Below are positions 24,604-32,500 of a stretch of DNA of 32,500 bases, one piece after another. The stretch is from Cyanobacteria bacterium SZAS LIN-3 (GTDB lineage Bacteria > Cyanobacteriota > Vampirovibrionia > Obscuribacterales > Obscuribacteraceae). The stretch's first letter is position 1; every line of letters starts with the position of its first letter. The DNA lies in NCBI GenBank assembly GCA_018266215.1, contig JAFEAV010000015.1, forward strand, positions 1 through 32,500, given 5' to 3'. The notes below the pieces were generated by a model. It had not been told where the DNA came from. It worked only from the letters and a program-made list of their open reading frames with translations, and ran no database searches. The position numbers were made by a program, and so were the translations under genes.

Positions 24604-25260
24604 CTACATGTGAACAAACCACAAAGGGTTAATCAAATAGATCGACCCCCATAGTGGTGAGAAGTACAGCGGAAGGCAAAAGAAATAGTAAACGAGCCAT
24701 CTGAAAGCAGGCTTCGAAATTCTTCGAAAGAAAGCCAGTCCAATAAAGTGACTTACCACGCCGACAAAGAAGAAGAGGTGTATAACACCGGTGTCAAGGT
24801 ACCACTGAAGCATTCTCGGATCAGACAGGTAAAGATAGACAAACGAAAGGTATGGCCACCCAACGGTCAACGTATCAGCCAGAAGTTTGACCGTTTCCTT
24901 ACGTATCAGTCCACTGGCTAGAAGTTCAGTGTTACAAACATCCAGTTTAGCCCTTTGCAAAAAAGCGACTACTAGGACTGCCCAAATACAAACCCCGAAC
25001 AATACCCCCATGTAAGTGGACGGGGCTACCAATTGGTTCGCTGTCATCAAGCACATGTATTGATCAATCAAATGGTGCAAGGTTTCTTGGTGAGCGACTG
25101 TTTGATGGCCGCGCGGATTAAGCTCTAGCATTCGCCAGTACAAGGCCGATTCTCTGGAGGTCCAGTAGCAAGATAAAATCACAAAAGCTATGCCTGCGCT
25201 CGATGTCAAAAAAAGAGCGAAGAATGTGAGTCGCGATAACTTCATCGCTAGTAACCCCAT
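24604..25260 (-). CDS. Polytopic membrane protein of unknown function, AT-richer than neighbours
   Basis: 218 residues with about five hydrophobic segments: FFALFLTSSAGIAFVILSCYW (about 13-33), YMGVLFGVCIWAVLVVAFL (83-101), VGWPYLSFVYLYL (about 133-145), VIHLFFFVGVVSHFIGLAFF (about 159-178) and LVYYFFCLPLYFSPLWGSIYLI (189-210). I recognise no family. The DNA is visibly more AT-rich than the genes around it, with more TTA, CTA and AGT-type codons. This may mean recent acquisition, or only the codon demand of a hydrophobic protein. The start is uncertain: ATG at 25260 or the in-frame ATG at 25245 (MKLSRL), which has GGGGT upstream. It stands alone, convergent with one neighbour and divergent from the next. 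Confidence 0.68.
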   Translation of the reverse strand: MGLLAMKLSRLTFFALFLTSSAGIAFVILSCYWTSRESALYWRMLELNPRGHQTVAHQETLHHLIDQYMCLMTANQLVAPSTYMGVLFGVCIWAVLVVAFLQRAKLDVCNTELLASGLIRKETVKLLADTLTVGWPYLSFVYLYLSDPRMLQWYLDTGVIHLFFFVGVVSHFIGLAFFRRISKPAFRWLVYYFFCLPLYFSPLWGSIYLINPLWFVHM

Positions 25261-25313
25261 TAACAGCTTTGGTTAAACCTCTGGAACCATAACGACTCTT
25301 CTTGCGCTTTTTA

Positions 25314-25326
25314 ATTACATTGTAAT
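25314..25326. promoter_or_regulatory. Small palindrome in the divergent intergenic region (ATTACA-T-TGTAAT)
   Basis: A perfect 13-bp palindrome in the AT-rich part of the region between the divergent membrane-protein and protease genes. Its position would suit an operator for one or both. No regulator gene adjoins it, and 6-bp arms in AT-rich DNA can occur by chance. Confidence 0.3.
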
Positions 25327-25440
25327 AGACAATCGAGAGCAGAGTGAGCCAGCGAGTCAGTCTCTACGTATTTCCCCCAGTGTCAGCGGAGGCCTGCACA
25401 CCTACTATAGGTGCACCCCCCGGTTCGAGACGACAAAAAA

Positions 25441-26637
25441 ATGGCATCCGACAAAGGCTGTGTGACCATACACGCCATCGACAATAACAATACTATGGAC
25501 GCAATCCTGGGCCATGGCCTGGCGATTCAGACCAAACTGGAATGCGGCCAGTCGCTCTCTCGCCAGGCCCTGGAAGAGATGGGCCCCAAATCCGTGCAGG
25601 TCCTCACCACCACAGCAGACGGACGAGGCAAAGGTTCTGGATTTTTTGTCGGTAAAGACGGCGACCTGGTAGTGACAAACGCTCATGTAGTAGCCGACAA
25701 CAAGAAGGTCCAGGTCACTACTCCCTCCGGGGAAAAGTTTTCTACCCAGATCGTCGATATCGACGACATCAACGACCTGGCAGTACTACGGGTCGAGGGC
25801 ATCAAAAAAGACCCCAGCCGATCAGTTACGCTCGGCGATGAGAGCAAACTGAAAAACGGCGATCCGATGCTGGCGATCGGCCACCCGGGTGGTTTCGAGC
25901 AAGCTGTTGTTTCGGACGGCTCATTCATCGAAGAAAAGCCCTGGATAATGCACTATCAAATTGACGCAACCGACTGGTTGATAAAATCGCTGGCCCACTT
26001 TAACGTCGACCATCCCACCTACGCAAAAGATGCAACCGACAACATGTTTGCTCCCAAACTGGGCATGGACACGGCCTTATGGCACGGCAGCTCCGGCGGA
26101 GCGGTTGTGGACGAACACAATAAAGTGGTGGGTATCTCGGATGCCATCGACGAACAAAATCCCTATCTCAGTCTGGCCGTGCCGGTGAGCAAATTAAAAG
26201 AGCTGCTCGACCGCAAGGAGCCGAAATATGGCTTTGTCTATGAAGGTCAAAGTGAGTTTGACCGGGCTCCGAGCGCAACCATACTGAAAGACTCAGCCGT
26301 GGCAATTGCAGCTGTGGCAGCCAGAAAGTATGTAGCACCATTATTTGCCACAGTCTACGCCATGGACGCAGCAGAAAATCTGGCAACGGCCTCTGGAGAC
26401 ACGTACAGAAGTCGCTGGCACTATGTTGAGAGAGGCGCTGAAGACCTGGCCGGAGCTGCCGGCGGCGTAATGGCCCTCATCCCCCGCACCCGCGTCCTGG
26501 GGCTTGGCATGATGGGTGCCAAACTACTGATCAACACCTGCCGCGATTTCATGCCCGACACGAGCGTACTCAAAGAAATACACCGCACCAACGGCGATCC
26601 GCGAGTGCCTTTGCTATGGGACGGCAAAGTCTTTTAA
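25441..26637 (+). CDS. Trypsin-like serine protease (HtrA/DegP-like catalytic domain) without signal peptide or PDZ domain
   Basis: 398 residues from the ATG at 25441. The frame is also open from a GTG at 25411, but that codon lies in a hairpin (25399-25413) with no ribosome site at a usable distance. A 45-residue helical N-terminus precedes the protease domain (about 45-250) with the triad His82 (VVTNAHVV), Asp112 (INDLAVLRV) and Ser218 (HGSSGGAVV). The family normally works in the periplasm, but no leader is visible. In place of PDZ domains there is a C-terminal region of about 140 residues, part of it rich in Ala and Gly (SAVAIAAVAARKYVAPLF; LAGAAGGVMALIPRTRV), of unknown role and possibly membrane-associated. 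It ends in a 4-bp convergent overlap with the methyltransferase gene. Confidence 0.85.
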   Translation: MASDKGCVTIHAIDNNNTMDAILGHGLAIQTKLECGQSLSRQALEEMGPKSVQVLTTTADGRGKGSGFFVGKDGDLVVTNAHVVADNKKVQVTTPSGEKFSTQIVDIDDINDLAVLRVEGIKKDPSRSVTLGDESKLKNGDPMLAIGHPGGFEQAVVSDGSFIEEKPWIMHYQIDATDWLIKSLAHFNVDHPTYAKDATDNMFAPKLGMDTALWHGSSGGAVVDEHNKVVGISDAIDEQNPYLSLAVPVSKLKELLDRKEPKYGFVYEGQSEFDRAPSATILKDSAVAIAAVAARKYVAPLFATVYAMDAAENLATASGDTYRSRWHYVERGAEDLAGAAGGVMALIPRTRVLGLGMMGAKLLINTCRDFMPDTSVLKEIHRTNGDPRVPLLWDGKVF

Positions 26638-27401
26638 TTTTGAGAGACTTCAATCAAGAGCATGTCTTCGGCGCCGACAATATCTCGCTGTTCGACTCTC
26701 TGCAATTGCACCCTGTGGCCAAGGGCTGTGAGGTCGTCCATAAGCGGCCCCAGATAAGCATGGCGCTTGCCGTCACTGGCATCGGACATGGGGCCGTTGA
26801 GCGGATAGATGCGGATTTCGCGGCGGGCCACACGCAATAGGTCGTAAATTGCCCTTTTGTGAAAGTCAAAATCAAAGGGCGAATTTTCCATCATGCCACC
26901 ACTGGCAAAATCACTATAAATAAAAAGCAAATTGGCGCTCAGCACGATATCAAAAGACTTGTCCGCAAAGGGCAAATAGGGCAGCTGCCCGGCCACATAA
27001 CGACCATTTGAGCGCCCGGAGGCATAGTCGTCGAGAAAAACATCCATCGCCCGCCGTCGCACCGCCACCGGTGTCAACTGACTGTGAAAAAGACTGCGAT
27101 TAGCCGCCTGCTTCACCGCCACTTTATGCGCGTCCAGGTCGATTATCCATCGAAGGTGGTTGACGTCGTCCTCACCGTACATGGGATCGCAGGCCACTAT
27201 TTCCAGGCCGTACTCCGCCGCCTGAGCGGCAAAAGCCGCCGGCCCGGCAGGACAGTCGAGCACCCGGGGCAGGGGCGCTATCTGCAGCATGGCCTGCAGG
27301 TCCAGATTGAACATAGCAACGTACTCATCGATGCCGCGACCGAAAAAAGCGACACGATCAAAATCAAATTTTTCGGGGTTTTCTTGCGTCCTGTCTTGCA
27401 A
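26634..27401 (-). CDS. SAM-dependent methyltransferase, class I, substrate unknown
   Basis: 255 residues. Motif I is VLDCPAGPAAFAAQAAEYG (about 47-65) followed by IVACDP at the end of the second strand; the post-I region YLPFADKSFDIVLSANLLF is the motif that ends many small-molecule class I methyltransferases. DCPAGPAAF in place of the common DxGxGxG is a variant, but the fold is clear. Nothing in the sequence identifies the substrate. It follows the WG/TPR gene by 27 bp on the same strand, probably as the last gene of the asnS operon, and its stop overlaps the protease stop. Confidence 0.82.
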   Translation of the reverse strand: MQDRTQENPEKFDFDRVAFFGRGIDEYVAMFNLDLQAMLQIAPLPRVLDCPAGPAAFAAQAAEYGLEIVACDPMYGEDDVNHLRWIIDLDAHKVAVKQAANRSLFHSQLTPVAVRRRAMDVFLDDYASGRSNGRYVAGQLPYLPFADKSFDIVLSANLLFIYSDFASGGMMENSPFDFDFHKRAIYDLLRVARREIRIYPLNGPMSDASDGKRHAYLGPLMDDLTALGHRVQLQRVEQRDIVGAEDMLLIEVSQN

Positions 27402-27428
27402 GTACCGTACTCCAAAAATCTCTGCTGG

Positions 27429-27698
27429 CTATTTCGTCGAAACTTTTTTCTTCAACTCCGCCTGCATTTCCTTGAGCGATTTATTGTCGGGGAAAAGCTC
27501 CAGGCCTTCAGCACAGTCAGTAAGCGCTTTATCGGGCTGCGACATCAGTTGATGCACCCTGGCCTTATTGATATAGGCCCTGGGTACCGGACTCATTTTT
27601 ATACCCTGCTCCAATTGTTCTATCGCCTTTTTATAGTCCTTCGATTGCCAGGTTGAATATTCGGCGTCTTGAAATAATTTGCAGCCGGGCAGAGGCAC
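27429..27698 (-). CDS. TPR-containing 3' part of a frameshifted WG-repeat/TPR gene
   Basis: 89 residues if read from the GTG at 27698: a TPR-type helical repeat (YSTWQSKDYKKAIEQLEQGI, about 14-33, then AYINKARVHQLMSQPDKALT) and a Lys/Glu-rich C-terminus. It is probably not an independent gene. The same frame continues upstream without a stop through IQIPVDQDGRHDSFSEGLAL, which is the missing second half of the last WG repeat of the gene ending at 27749. Adding one base near 27768-27773 joins them into a protein of about 401 residues. The start given here is therefore only the first usable initiation codon after the break, and no convincing ribosome site precedes it. Confidence 0.55.
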   Translation of the reverse strand: MPLPGCKLFQDAEYSTWQSKDYKKAIEQLEQGIKMSPVPRAYINKARVHQLMSQPDKALTDCAEGLELFPDNKSLKEMQAELKKKVSTK

Positions 27699-27748
27699 GT
27701 GTATCAGGGCAAGTCCTTCGGAGAAAGAGTCGTGGCGCCCATCCTGGT

Positions 27749-28633
27749 CTACTGGTATCTGGATTTTGCCTCCTTGTTTATGTAGCCGCCGGGTCCACCC
27801 TCAAACTTAAAAGTAACCGCCGCCAGATCATCGGCAAACGGTCGGGCCCAGGCATAATCAGTATGAATCACGACCTTGCCGCTGTGGTCAATGTAATCAT
27901 GGGCCTTATCTTTACTGACGTCGGCCAGCCCCTGGGAGAAAGGCCCGGCCACCGCAAACTGAGGCTTGATCACGTATTTGCCGTTTTTATCTATGTAGCC
28001 GGCGGTGATTTCACCGTGGGGGCCGCGTTCCTGCACCCCAGCCACCCCCTCGGCAAATGGACTGAGGCCGCAAAAATGCATAGGGATGACCAGTTTGCCC
28101 TTAGTGTTGATATAGCCGAAGCGATCCTGCCGACCGACCGCCGCCAGACCTTCCTTAAACTCACCGGCCTGGTCATAAGTAGTACTGATTACCGTTTTAC
28201 CGCTTTTGTCTATGTAATCCCAGTACTTACCCGTACGCACCGCCGCCAGCCCCTGTGAAAACGCCCCGGCATCAGCAAAGGAGGGAGTAATCACTGTCTT
28301 GCCGCTGGTATCTATATAGCCATATTTACTGCCCATACGAACGGAGGCCAGACCTTCCGAAAATTCACTGGCATAGTCAAACTTTAACGGGATGGCCAGG
28401 GCCCCGGACTTATTGATGTACCCGAAATTTTGCCCATCGGAAACAGGCGCCAGGCCATTTACAAATGGACCTGAGCACTCATAATCGGGGCGCAGGACGA
28501 CCTTACCGGTGGTATCAATGAAATAGTCTTTGTCGTAATTGCTGGGACAGAAGAAGGATTCAATGGCCGACGCCGGTAAGGCAAAGGCAGTGAACATGCA
28601 TAAAGCAGAAAGTACCGCCTTTAATCGCTGCAT
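27749..28633 (-). CDS. Secreted WG-repeat protein, 5' part of a frameshifted gene
   Basis: 294 residues as read. A signal peptide (MQRLKAVLSALCMFTAFALP, cleavage after ASA) is followed by eight WG-type beta repeats of roughly 32-36 residues, each with a core like GYIDKSGKTVI followed by F..GLAAV. WG repeats are thought to form beta-propeller or solenoid binding surfaces in envelope or secreted proteins; ligand unknown. The last repeat stops abruptly as GGYINKEAKSRYQ. With one extra G in the GGAGGC at 27773-27768 (minus strand) it would read NKEGKIQIPVDQDG and run on into the TPR segment ending at 27429. The gene is broken in this sequence, by real mutation or by assembly error. It lies 21 bp downstream of asnS. 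Confidence 0.85.
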   Translation of the reverse strand: MQRLKAVLSALCMFTAFALPASAIESFFCPSNYDKDYFIDTTGKVVLRPDYECSGPFVNGLAPVSDGQNFGYINKSGALAIPLKFDYASEFSEGLASVRMGSKYGYIDTSGKTVITPSFADAGAFSQGLAAVRTGKYWDYIDKSGKTVISTTYDQAGEFKEGLAAVGRQDRFGYINTKGKLVIPMHFCGLSPFAEGVAGVQERGPHGEITAGYIDKNGKYVIKPQFAVAGPFSQGLADVSKDKAHDYIDHSGKVVIHTDYAWARPFADDLAAVTFKFEGGPGGYINKEAKSRYQ

Positions 28634-28654
28634 ATGGGACCTGCTTGTTTTGAA

Positions 28655-30070
28655 TTAGAAATCGGCGGTCTTGGGCGCTCTGGGGAATGGAATAACGTCG
28701 CGGATATTACCCATGCCGGTGACGAATTGCACCGTACGCTCGAGACCCAGACCAAAACCTGCGTGCGGGACTGTGCCATAGCGACGCAGGTCCAGATACC
28801 ACCAGTATTCTTCCGGACTGAGATGGCAGGCTTTCATGCGCTCTTCCAGTACATCGAGACGTTCTTCACGCTGACTGCCGCCGATGATTTCACCCACCTT
28901 GGGCACCAGCACGTCCATCGCTCTGACTGTCTTACCATCATCATTGAGGCGCATATAAAAGGCCTTGATGTCTTTGGGATAGTCATAAACGATGACCGGC
29001 TTCTTGAATTTTTTCTCGGTTAAATAGCGCTCGTGCTCCGACTGCAAATCGATGCCCCAGGATACGGGGAACTCGAATTTTTCGCCGCACTTCAAAAGGA
29101 TGTCGACGGCTTCGGTGTAGGAGACGCGGACAAAAGCACTGTCGCAAATATGCTTCAGGGTCTCGATTGCCGTTTTGTCGATACGCTCATTGAAGAATTG
29201 CATATCGACCGAGCAGTTGGTCAGTACGTTGTTGAAAATAGTCTTGAGGAAATCCTCGGCGCACTGCATATTGCCTTCCAGATCGCAGAAGGACATCTCC
29301 GGTTCAATCATCCAGAACTCTGATAAGTGGCGCGAAGTGTTGGAATTTTCCGCTCTGAAAGTAGGACCAAAGGTGTAGACATTGGTCAGAGCGGTGGCAT
29401 ACATCTCACCCTGCAGCTGACCGCTGACGGTCAGATTGGTGGCCTTGCCGAAGAAGTCTTCTTCGAAGTTGACCGAGCCGTCTTCCTTGCGCGGCAATTT
29501 ATCAAAGTCCAGAGTCGTGACTTTGAACATCTGACCGGCGCCTTCACAATCAGAACCGGTGATGATCGGGGTGTGCACATAGACAAATCCGCGCGACTGG
29601 AAGAAATCGTGGATAGAGCGACAGATTTCATTGCGCACACGGGCCACGGCGCCAAAGGTATTGGTGCGCGGACGCAGGTGGGCGATAGTGCGCAGAAACT
29701 CCATCGATGTGCCCTTTTTCTGCAAGGGGTAGGTGGCGGGGTCGGCGTAACCAAATACCTTCAAAGACTCGGCTTTGATTTCAGTGGTCTGTTCTTTGCC
29801 GGGGGATTCAACGATGGTGCCTATGACTTCAACGGAAGAGCCGATACCCAGCTTGAGGATTTCGCTGTCATAGTTGGACAGTTTGTTTTCAGCGAGCACC
29901 TGGACCGATTTGAAAGTCGAACCGTCATTTACTTCAATAAAGGAAAAACCACCTTTGGAGTCACGACGGGTACGCACCCAGCCGCACAATCTCACGGTCT
30001 TACCGATATTTTCTTTCTTCAGCGTTTCGACAACTGGGGTACGCACGTAAGATTCCACCGACGTAGTCAT
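28655..30070 (-). CDS. asnS: Asparaginyl-tRNA synthetase (class II)
   Basis: 471 residues, normal for bacterial AsnRS, which charges tRNA-Asn with asparagine. An N-terminal OB fold binds the anticodon (about 20-105: [20 protein letters not shown]). The class II core has motif 2 [16 protein letters not shown] (238-253) and motif 3 GFGLGLER (438-445) followed by [16 protein letters not shown]. The [15 protein letters not shown] sequence separates AsnRS from the bacterial AspRS. Its presence implies direct asparaginylation, though an amidotransferase route could coexist elsewhere. AAGGA lies seven bases before the ATG. It sits 26 bp downstream of the O-methyltransferase, in the same operon. Confidence 0.97.
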   Translation of the reverse strand: MTTSVESYVRTPVVETLKKENIGKTVRLCGWVRTRRDSKGGFSFIEVNDGSTFKSVQVLAENKLSNYDSEILKLGIGSSVEVIGTIVESPGKEQTTEIKAESLKVFGYADPATYPLQKKGTSMEFLRTIAHLRPRTNTFGAVARVRNEICRSIHDFFQSRGFVYVHTPIITGSDCEGAGQMFKVTTLDFDKLPRKEDGSVNFEEDFFGKATNLTVSGQLQGEMYATALTNVYTFGPTFRAENSNTSRHLSEFWMIEPEMSFCDLEGNMQCAEDFLKTIFNNVLTNCSVDMQFFNERIDKTAIETLKHICDSAFVRVSYTEAVDILLKCGEKFEFPVSWGIDLQSEHERYLTEKKFKKPVIVYDYPKDIKAFYMRLNDDGKTVRAMDVLVPKVGEIIGGSQREERLDVLEERMKACHLSPEEYWWYLDLRRYGTVPHAGFGLGLERTVQFVTGMGNIRDVIPFPRAPKTADF

Positions 30071-30096
30071 AGATTTTCCTTTCTCCTCGTCAAAAG

Positions 30097-30744
30097 TTAG
30101 CGCTTGCGGATCATAAAAACGCCATCGCGAATCGTGAGCAAGACACGGTCTACACGCTCATCGCTGGCGACAAAATTGTTGAACTCTACGATTGCCCGGG
30201 TGTTGGCGTCATCTTTGTGCGCATCAGGATCGATCACCTGGCCGCTCCACAAAACATTGTCCACCAGAATGACACCGCCGCTTTTCACCTTGGGCAAAAC
30301 AGCTTCGTAGTAATTAAGATAATTCGGCTTATCGGCATCAATAAACACCAGATCGAAGGGTCCGGCAAGCTTCTTGAGCGAATCTAGAGCCGGTCCCTGG
30401 ATGACATTTATTTTCTTGCCGTGCTCCGACTTTTCAAAAAATTCCCTGGCAAATTTGATGCAGGTCTCGTCAATATCGAGTGTCGTCACAGTGCCGCCGG
30501 CGGGCAAGCCCTCAGCCATAGAAAGCGCTGAATAGCCTGTAAACATGCCAATCTCCAGCACATTTTTTGCAGCGCTTATCTGCACCATCATCTTGAGAAA
30601 ACGACCTTCCAGACGACCGGTCAACATCTGCGGATATTGCATTTTTTCATGCGTATCACGCACCAGCTTGTTCAAAAGCGCGCTGGTCGGCTCGCACTTG
30701 GATTCCGCGTAGTCATCTATGCCCGGCTTCATTAATGTCAGCAT
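30097..30744 (-). CDS. O-methyltransferase of the caffeoyl-CoA OMT-like family
   Basis: 215 residues, typical of the bacterial members of this SAM- and metal-dependent family, which methylate catechol-like or other small hydroxylated molecules. Motif I is [17 protein letters not shown] (61-77), then TTLDID (88-93), the metal-binding [15 protein letters not shown] (133-147) and [10 protein letters not shown] (161-170). All catalytic elements are present; the true substrate in bacteria is usually unknown. A near-perfect ribosome site AGGAGG lies seven bases before the ATG. It is the first gene of the minus-strand operon leading to asnS, and is divergent from the serine ammonia-lyase across 76 bp. 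Confidence 0.93.
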   Translation of the reverse strand: MLTLMKPGIDDYAESKCEPTSALLNKLVRDTHEKMQYPQMLTGRLEGRFLKMMVQISAAKNVLEIGMFTGYSALSMAEGLPAGGTVTTLDIDETCIKFAREFFEKSEHGKKINVIQGPALDSLKKLAGPFDLVFIDADKPNYLNYYEAVLPKVKSGGVILVDNVLWSGQVIDPDAHKDDANTRAIVEFNNFVASDERVDRVLLTIRDGVFMIRKR

Positions 30745-30820
30745 ATTCGGCCCTCCTGAAGAGCCTGATATATAGCAGATCTAAGCCAATCTTCCATGAA
30801 AAGATAGTAGAATCGGCTTC

Positions 30821-32251
30821 ATGAACCCTTTGCGTGCCGACTTAATCAGCCCCCTTGATATGTTTAAGATTGGTGTTGGCCCTTCGAGCAGCCACACTGT
30901 CGGGCCGATGATTGCCGCTCTTGAATTCCGGCGCCTGGCCAGTGAAAAACTTGCCGCGCTGGCGAAAGATAAGTCGGGCTCAAAAGGAGAGCCGTACAAG
31001 CTGATAGTCGAACTTTTTGGCTCGCTCTCCCTCACCGGCAGAGGCCACCAGACCGACGGCGCCATCTGCGGCGGATTGGACGGCTTGAATCCGCAGTCCT
31101 CGCCCATCGATCAAATATGGTCCACGCAAGAAAAGTTGAACGCCGCCCCTACTCTGGATTTTGCCGGGGTGCCAGTGCACTTCCGCCCGCAGGACGATAT
31201 CGTCTGGCAGGAATGGTTGATGGATGAAAAACCGCTTCCCCACCCGAACACACTGCGCTTTAGACTGAAGCAGGGTGCGCAAATCATCTACGAAGAAATT
31301 ATCCTCTCGGTCGGGGGCGGCTTTATCGAGCCCATTGATCGCGTCACCGGTGAACGTCGTCCGGCCGGCTCGCAGACAGTCGGTGATGACACGGTCAATG
31401 TGCCCTATCCGTACAATTCGGCGCAGGAATACGTTGAGCAATGCAATAAGAGCGGCCTGCCGCCCTGGCAAATAGTAATCGCTAACCAGGAAGCACGGGG
31501 CCTAGATGAAAAGACGCTGCGCCAGAAGCTGGCCGCCATCCTTGAAGTCTTTGATCAATGCATCGAACGCGGCTTGAACACCGACGGTATTTTGCCGGGC
31601 GGACTCAATGTCCGTCGCCGGGCCAAGGGCCTGAACGAAAAAATGCTCTCGGGCAAACAATCCACCTGGGCCTCCCCCTTTGGTCTGAAACCATCGGTCT
31701 ATGCCATCGCCGTCAATGAAGAAAATGCCGCCGGCGGCAGAGTCGTCACCGCTCCGACCAACGGCTCATCGGGACTTATCCCGGCGGTCTGGCGCACACT
31801 GAAAGAAAGTCATAACCTGGATCTGACGACATTGCAAAACGGACTGATCGTAGCCTCGGTCATAGGCGCTCTGGTCAAGGTCCATGCCTCCATATCCGGT
31901 GCGGAAGTGGGCTGCCAGGGCGAAGTAGGTACATCCTGCGCTATGGCCGCCGGCGGCGCCGCGGCAATGCTGGGCGGCAGCCCCGAGCAGATAGAACAGG
32001 CGGCGGAAATAGGCATAGAACACCATCTGGGCATGACCTGTGACCCGATCAAGGGCCTGGTGCAGGTGCCCTGCATTGAAAGGAACGCCATGGGGGCTGT
32101 CAAAGCGCTGAACGCCGTGGAATTGTCCCTGGCCTGCGACGGCAGTCACCTGATCAGTCTGGACCGGGCTCTGATTGTAATGAAAGCCACCGGCATGGAC
32201 ATGCACCAGAAATACAAGGAAACGGCCACGGGCGGCCTGGCTCTGGGTTAA
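30821..32251 (+). CDS. sdaA: L-serine ammonia-lyase, iron-sulfur-dependent, single-chain type
   Basis: 476 residues, the single-chain form with the beta domain first. It converts L-serine to pyruvate and ammonia using an oxygen-sensitive [4Fe-4S] cluster, in the cytoplasm. The N-terminus [20 protein letters not shown] is the family signature. [11 protein letters not shown] (catalytic SDH motif) and the cluster-ligand region with cysteines in [20 protein letters not shown] and [19 protein letters not shown] are complete. The C-terminus [12 protein letters not shown] is standard. The ribosome site is weak. It is monocistronic as far as this window shows, divergent from the O-methyltransferase/asnS operon, with a promoter-like sequence for another gene 54 bp past its stop. 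Confidence 0.96.
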   Translation: MNPLRADLISPLDMFKIGVGPSSSHTVGPMIAALEFRRLASEKLAALAKDKSGSKGEPYKLIVELFGSLSLTGRGHQTDGAICGGLDGLNPQSSPIDQIWSTQEKLNAAPTLDFAGVPVHFRPQDDIVWQEWLMDEKPLPHPNTLRFRLKQGAQIIYEEIILSVGGGFIEPIDRVTGERRPAGSQTVGDDTVNVPYPYNSAQEYVEQCNKSGLPPWQIVIANQEARGLDEKTLRQKLAAILEVFDQCIERGLNTDGILPGGLNVRRRAKGLNEKMLSGKQSTWASPFGLKPSVYAIAVNEENAAGGRVVTAPTNGSSGLIPAVWRTLKESHNLDLTTLQNGLIVASVIGALVKVHASISGAEVGCQGEVGTSCAMAAGGAAAMLGGSPEQIEQAAEIGIEHHLGMTCDPIKGLVQVPCIERNAMGAVKALNAVELSLACDGSHLISLDRALIVMKATGMDMHQKYKETATGGLALG

Positions 32252-32304
32252 AGCAGGGGCAAAAAGGGGCTTAGATTAAAATATTTGGCTTCATTAAAAA
32301 CCCC

Positions 32305-32333
32305 TTGACAATCGTTTTAGCCGGCTTTATTCT
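32305..32333 (+). promoter_or_regulatory. Strong sigma-70-type promoter (TTGACA-N17-TATTCT)
   Basis: A perfect -35 hexamer TTGACA (32305-32310), an ideal 17-bp spacer and a -10 TATTCT (32328-32333) that matches TATAAT at four of six positions. It reads out of the window, with transcription expected to begin near 32340, leaving a leader of about 115 bases before the candidate ATG at 32454. It is the best promoter match I saw. Confidence 0.7.
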
Positions 32334-32453
32334 GGCATAGCCCGGGACTATGGCCAAAAATCCCCCCTTCGCTTAAAGGTTGGTCTTTCCCCTCTATCTA
32401 GAGTCGCGGCCCCCCATGCTCATGGCATGCTTAATTACCCCAGGTATCCCGTC

Positions 32454-32500
32454 ATGCATCATCCATCAGAGTTACCAGCGGATCCCGGAGATCCCGACAA
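32454..32500 (+). CDS. Possible start of a gene running off the window end
   Basis: An ATG at 32454 opens a frame (MHHPSELPADPGDPD) that continues to the edge; the short polar start is ordinary for a cytoplasmic protein. A short AGG lies upstream. A second open frame starts at 32416 (MLMACLITPGIPS), so the choice is weak. The strong promoter at 32305-32333 supports a gene here, but only fifteen codons are visible. Confidence 0.35.
   Translation, partial: MHHPSELPADPGDPD

Noticed and set aside
25418..25436. GGTTCGAGAC, a tRNA T-loop-like sequence
   Set aside because: The flanking bases do not pair into a T stem and no acceptor, D or anticodon arms can be drawn around it.
32265..32312. AAGGGG ... 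CCCCTT after the serine ammonia-lyase as a terminator
   Set aside because: Only six base pairs around a loop of about 30 nt, and the 3' arm merges with the TTGACA promoter element.
1..32500. CRISPR arrays, insertion sequences, HIP1-type GCGATCGC repeats
   Set aside because: No regularly spaced repeats, no transposase-like frame and no repeated HIP1 octamer were seen by eye on either strand.

Overview
This 32.5 kb window is a dense, moderately GC-rich bacterial chromosome segment. About 25 genes lie on both strands, gaps are short, and several junctions are 4-bp overlaps or TGA/ATG couplings. I see no rRNA, tRNA, CRISPR array, insertion sequence or phage gene. The gene mix is a cell-wall racemase, a PknB-type kinase, a secreted caspase-like protein, WG-repeat and TPR proteins, type II NADH dehydrogenase and large leaderless hypothetical proteins. 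It fits a diderm heterotroph with a large genome. My best guess is a non-photosynthetic Cyanobacteriota lineage such as Obscuribacterales (Melainabacteria), but that rests on family resemblance and is not proven here.

Region by region. 1-1282 is a partial FAD-dependent oxidoreductase, divergent from an Rrf2-type regulator; two near-identical palindromes, TGGATA-N5-TATCCA, sit between them. 1899-3842 is a LysR regulator divergent from a tandem GNAT acetyltransferase, followed by glutamate racemase (murI). 4688-10433 is a minus-strand block with a small secreted protein, a cysteine peptidase/amidase without signal peptide, and two large coupled proteins of unknown function. 10640-16913 is a three-gene minus-strand operon, in transcription order: a 1059-residue methyltransferase-aminotransferase fusion closely resembling plant methionine S-methyltransferase, a short-chain dehydrogenase, and an exported GH13 amylase with IPT and starch-binding-like domains. 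16980-20406 holds a Ser/Thr kinase and a TPR-coiled-coil-caspase protein. 20590-21258 is a His-rich Spy/CpxP-like periplasmic protein with a terminator behind it. 21412-24589 is a coupled trio: MFS transporter, type II NADH dehydrogenase and an unknown protein. 24604-26637 is an AT-rich membrane protein and a leaderless trypsin-like protease. 26634-30744 is a minus-strand operon (O-methyltransferase, asnS, a WG-repeat/TPR gene split by a frameshift, a SAM methyltransferase), divergent from L-serine ammonia-lyase (30821-32251). The window ends with a strong promoter-like sequence and the possible start of another gene.

The most interesting element is the bacterial plant-type methionine S-methyltransferase fusion. 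Its PLP-binding residues look intact, and it is co-oriented with a reductase. This raises the possibility of a sulfonium (S-methylmethionine- or DMSP-like) pathway. The frameshifted WG/TPR gene and the twin Rrf2 operators are the clearest sequence-level oddities.
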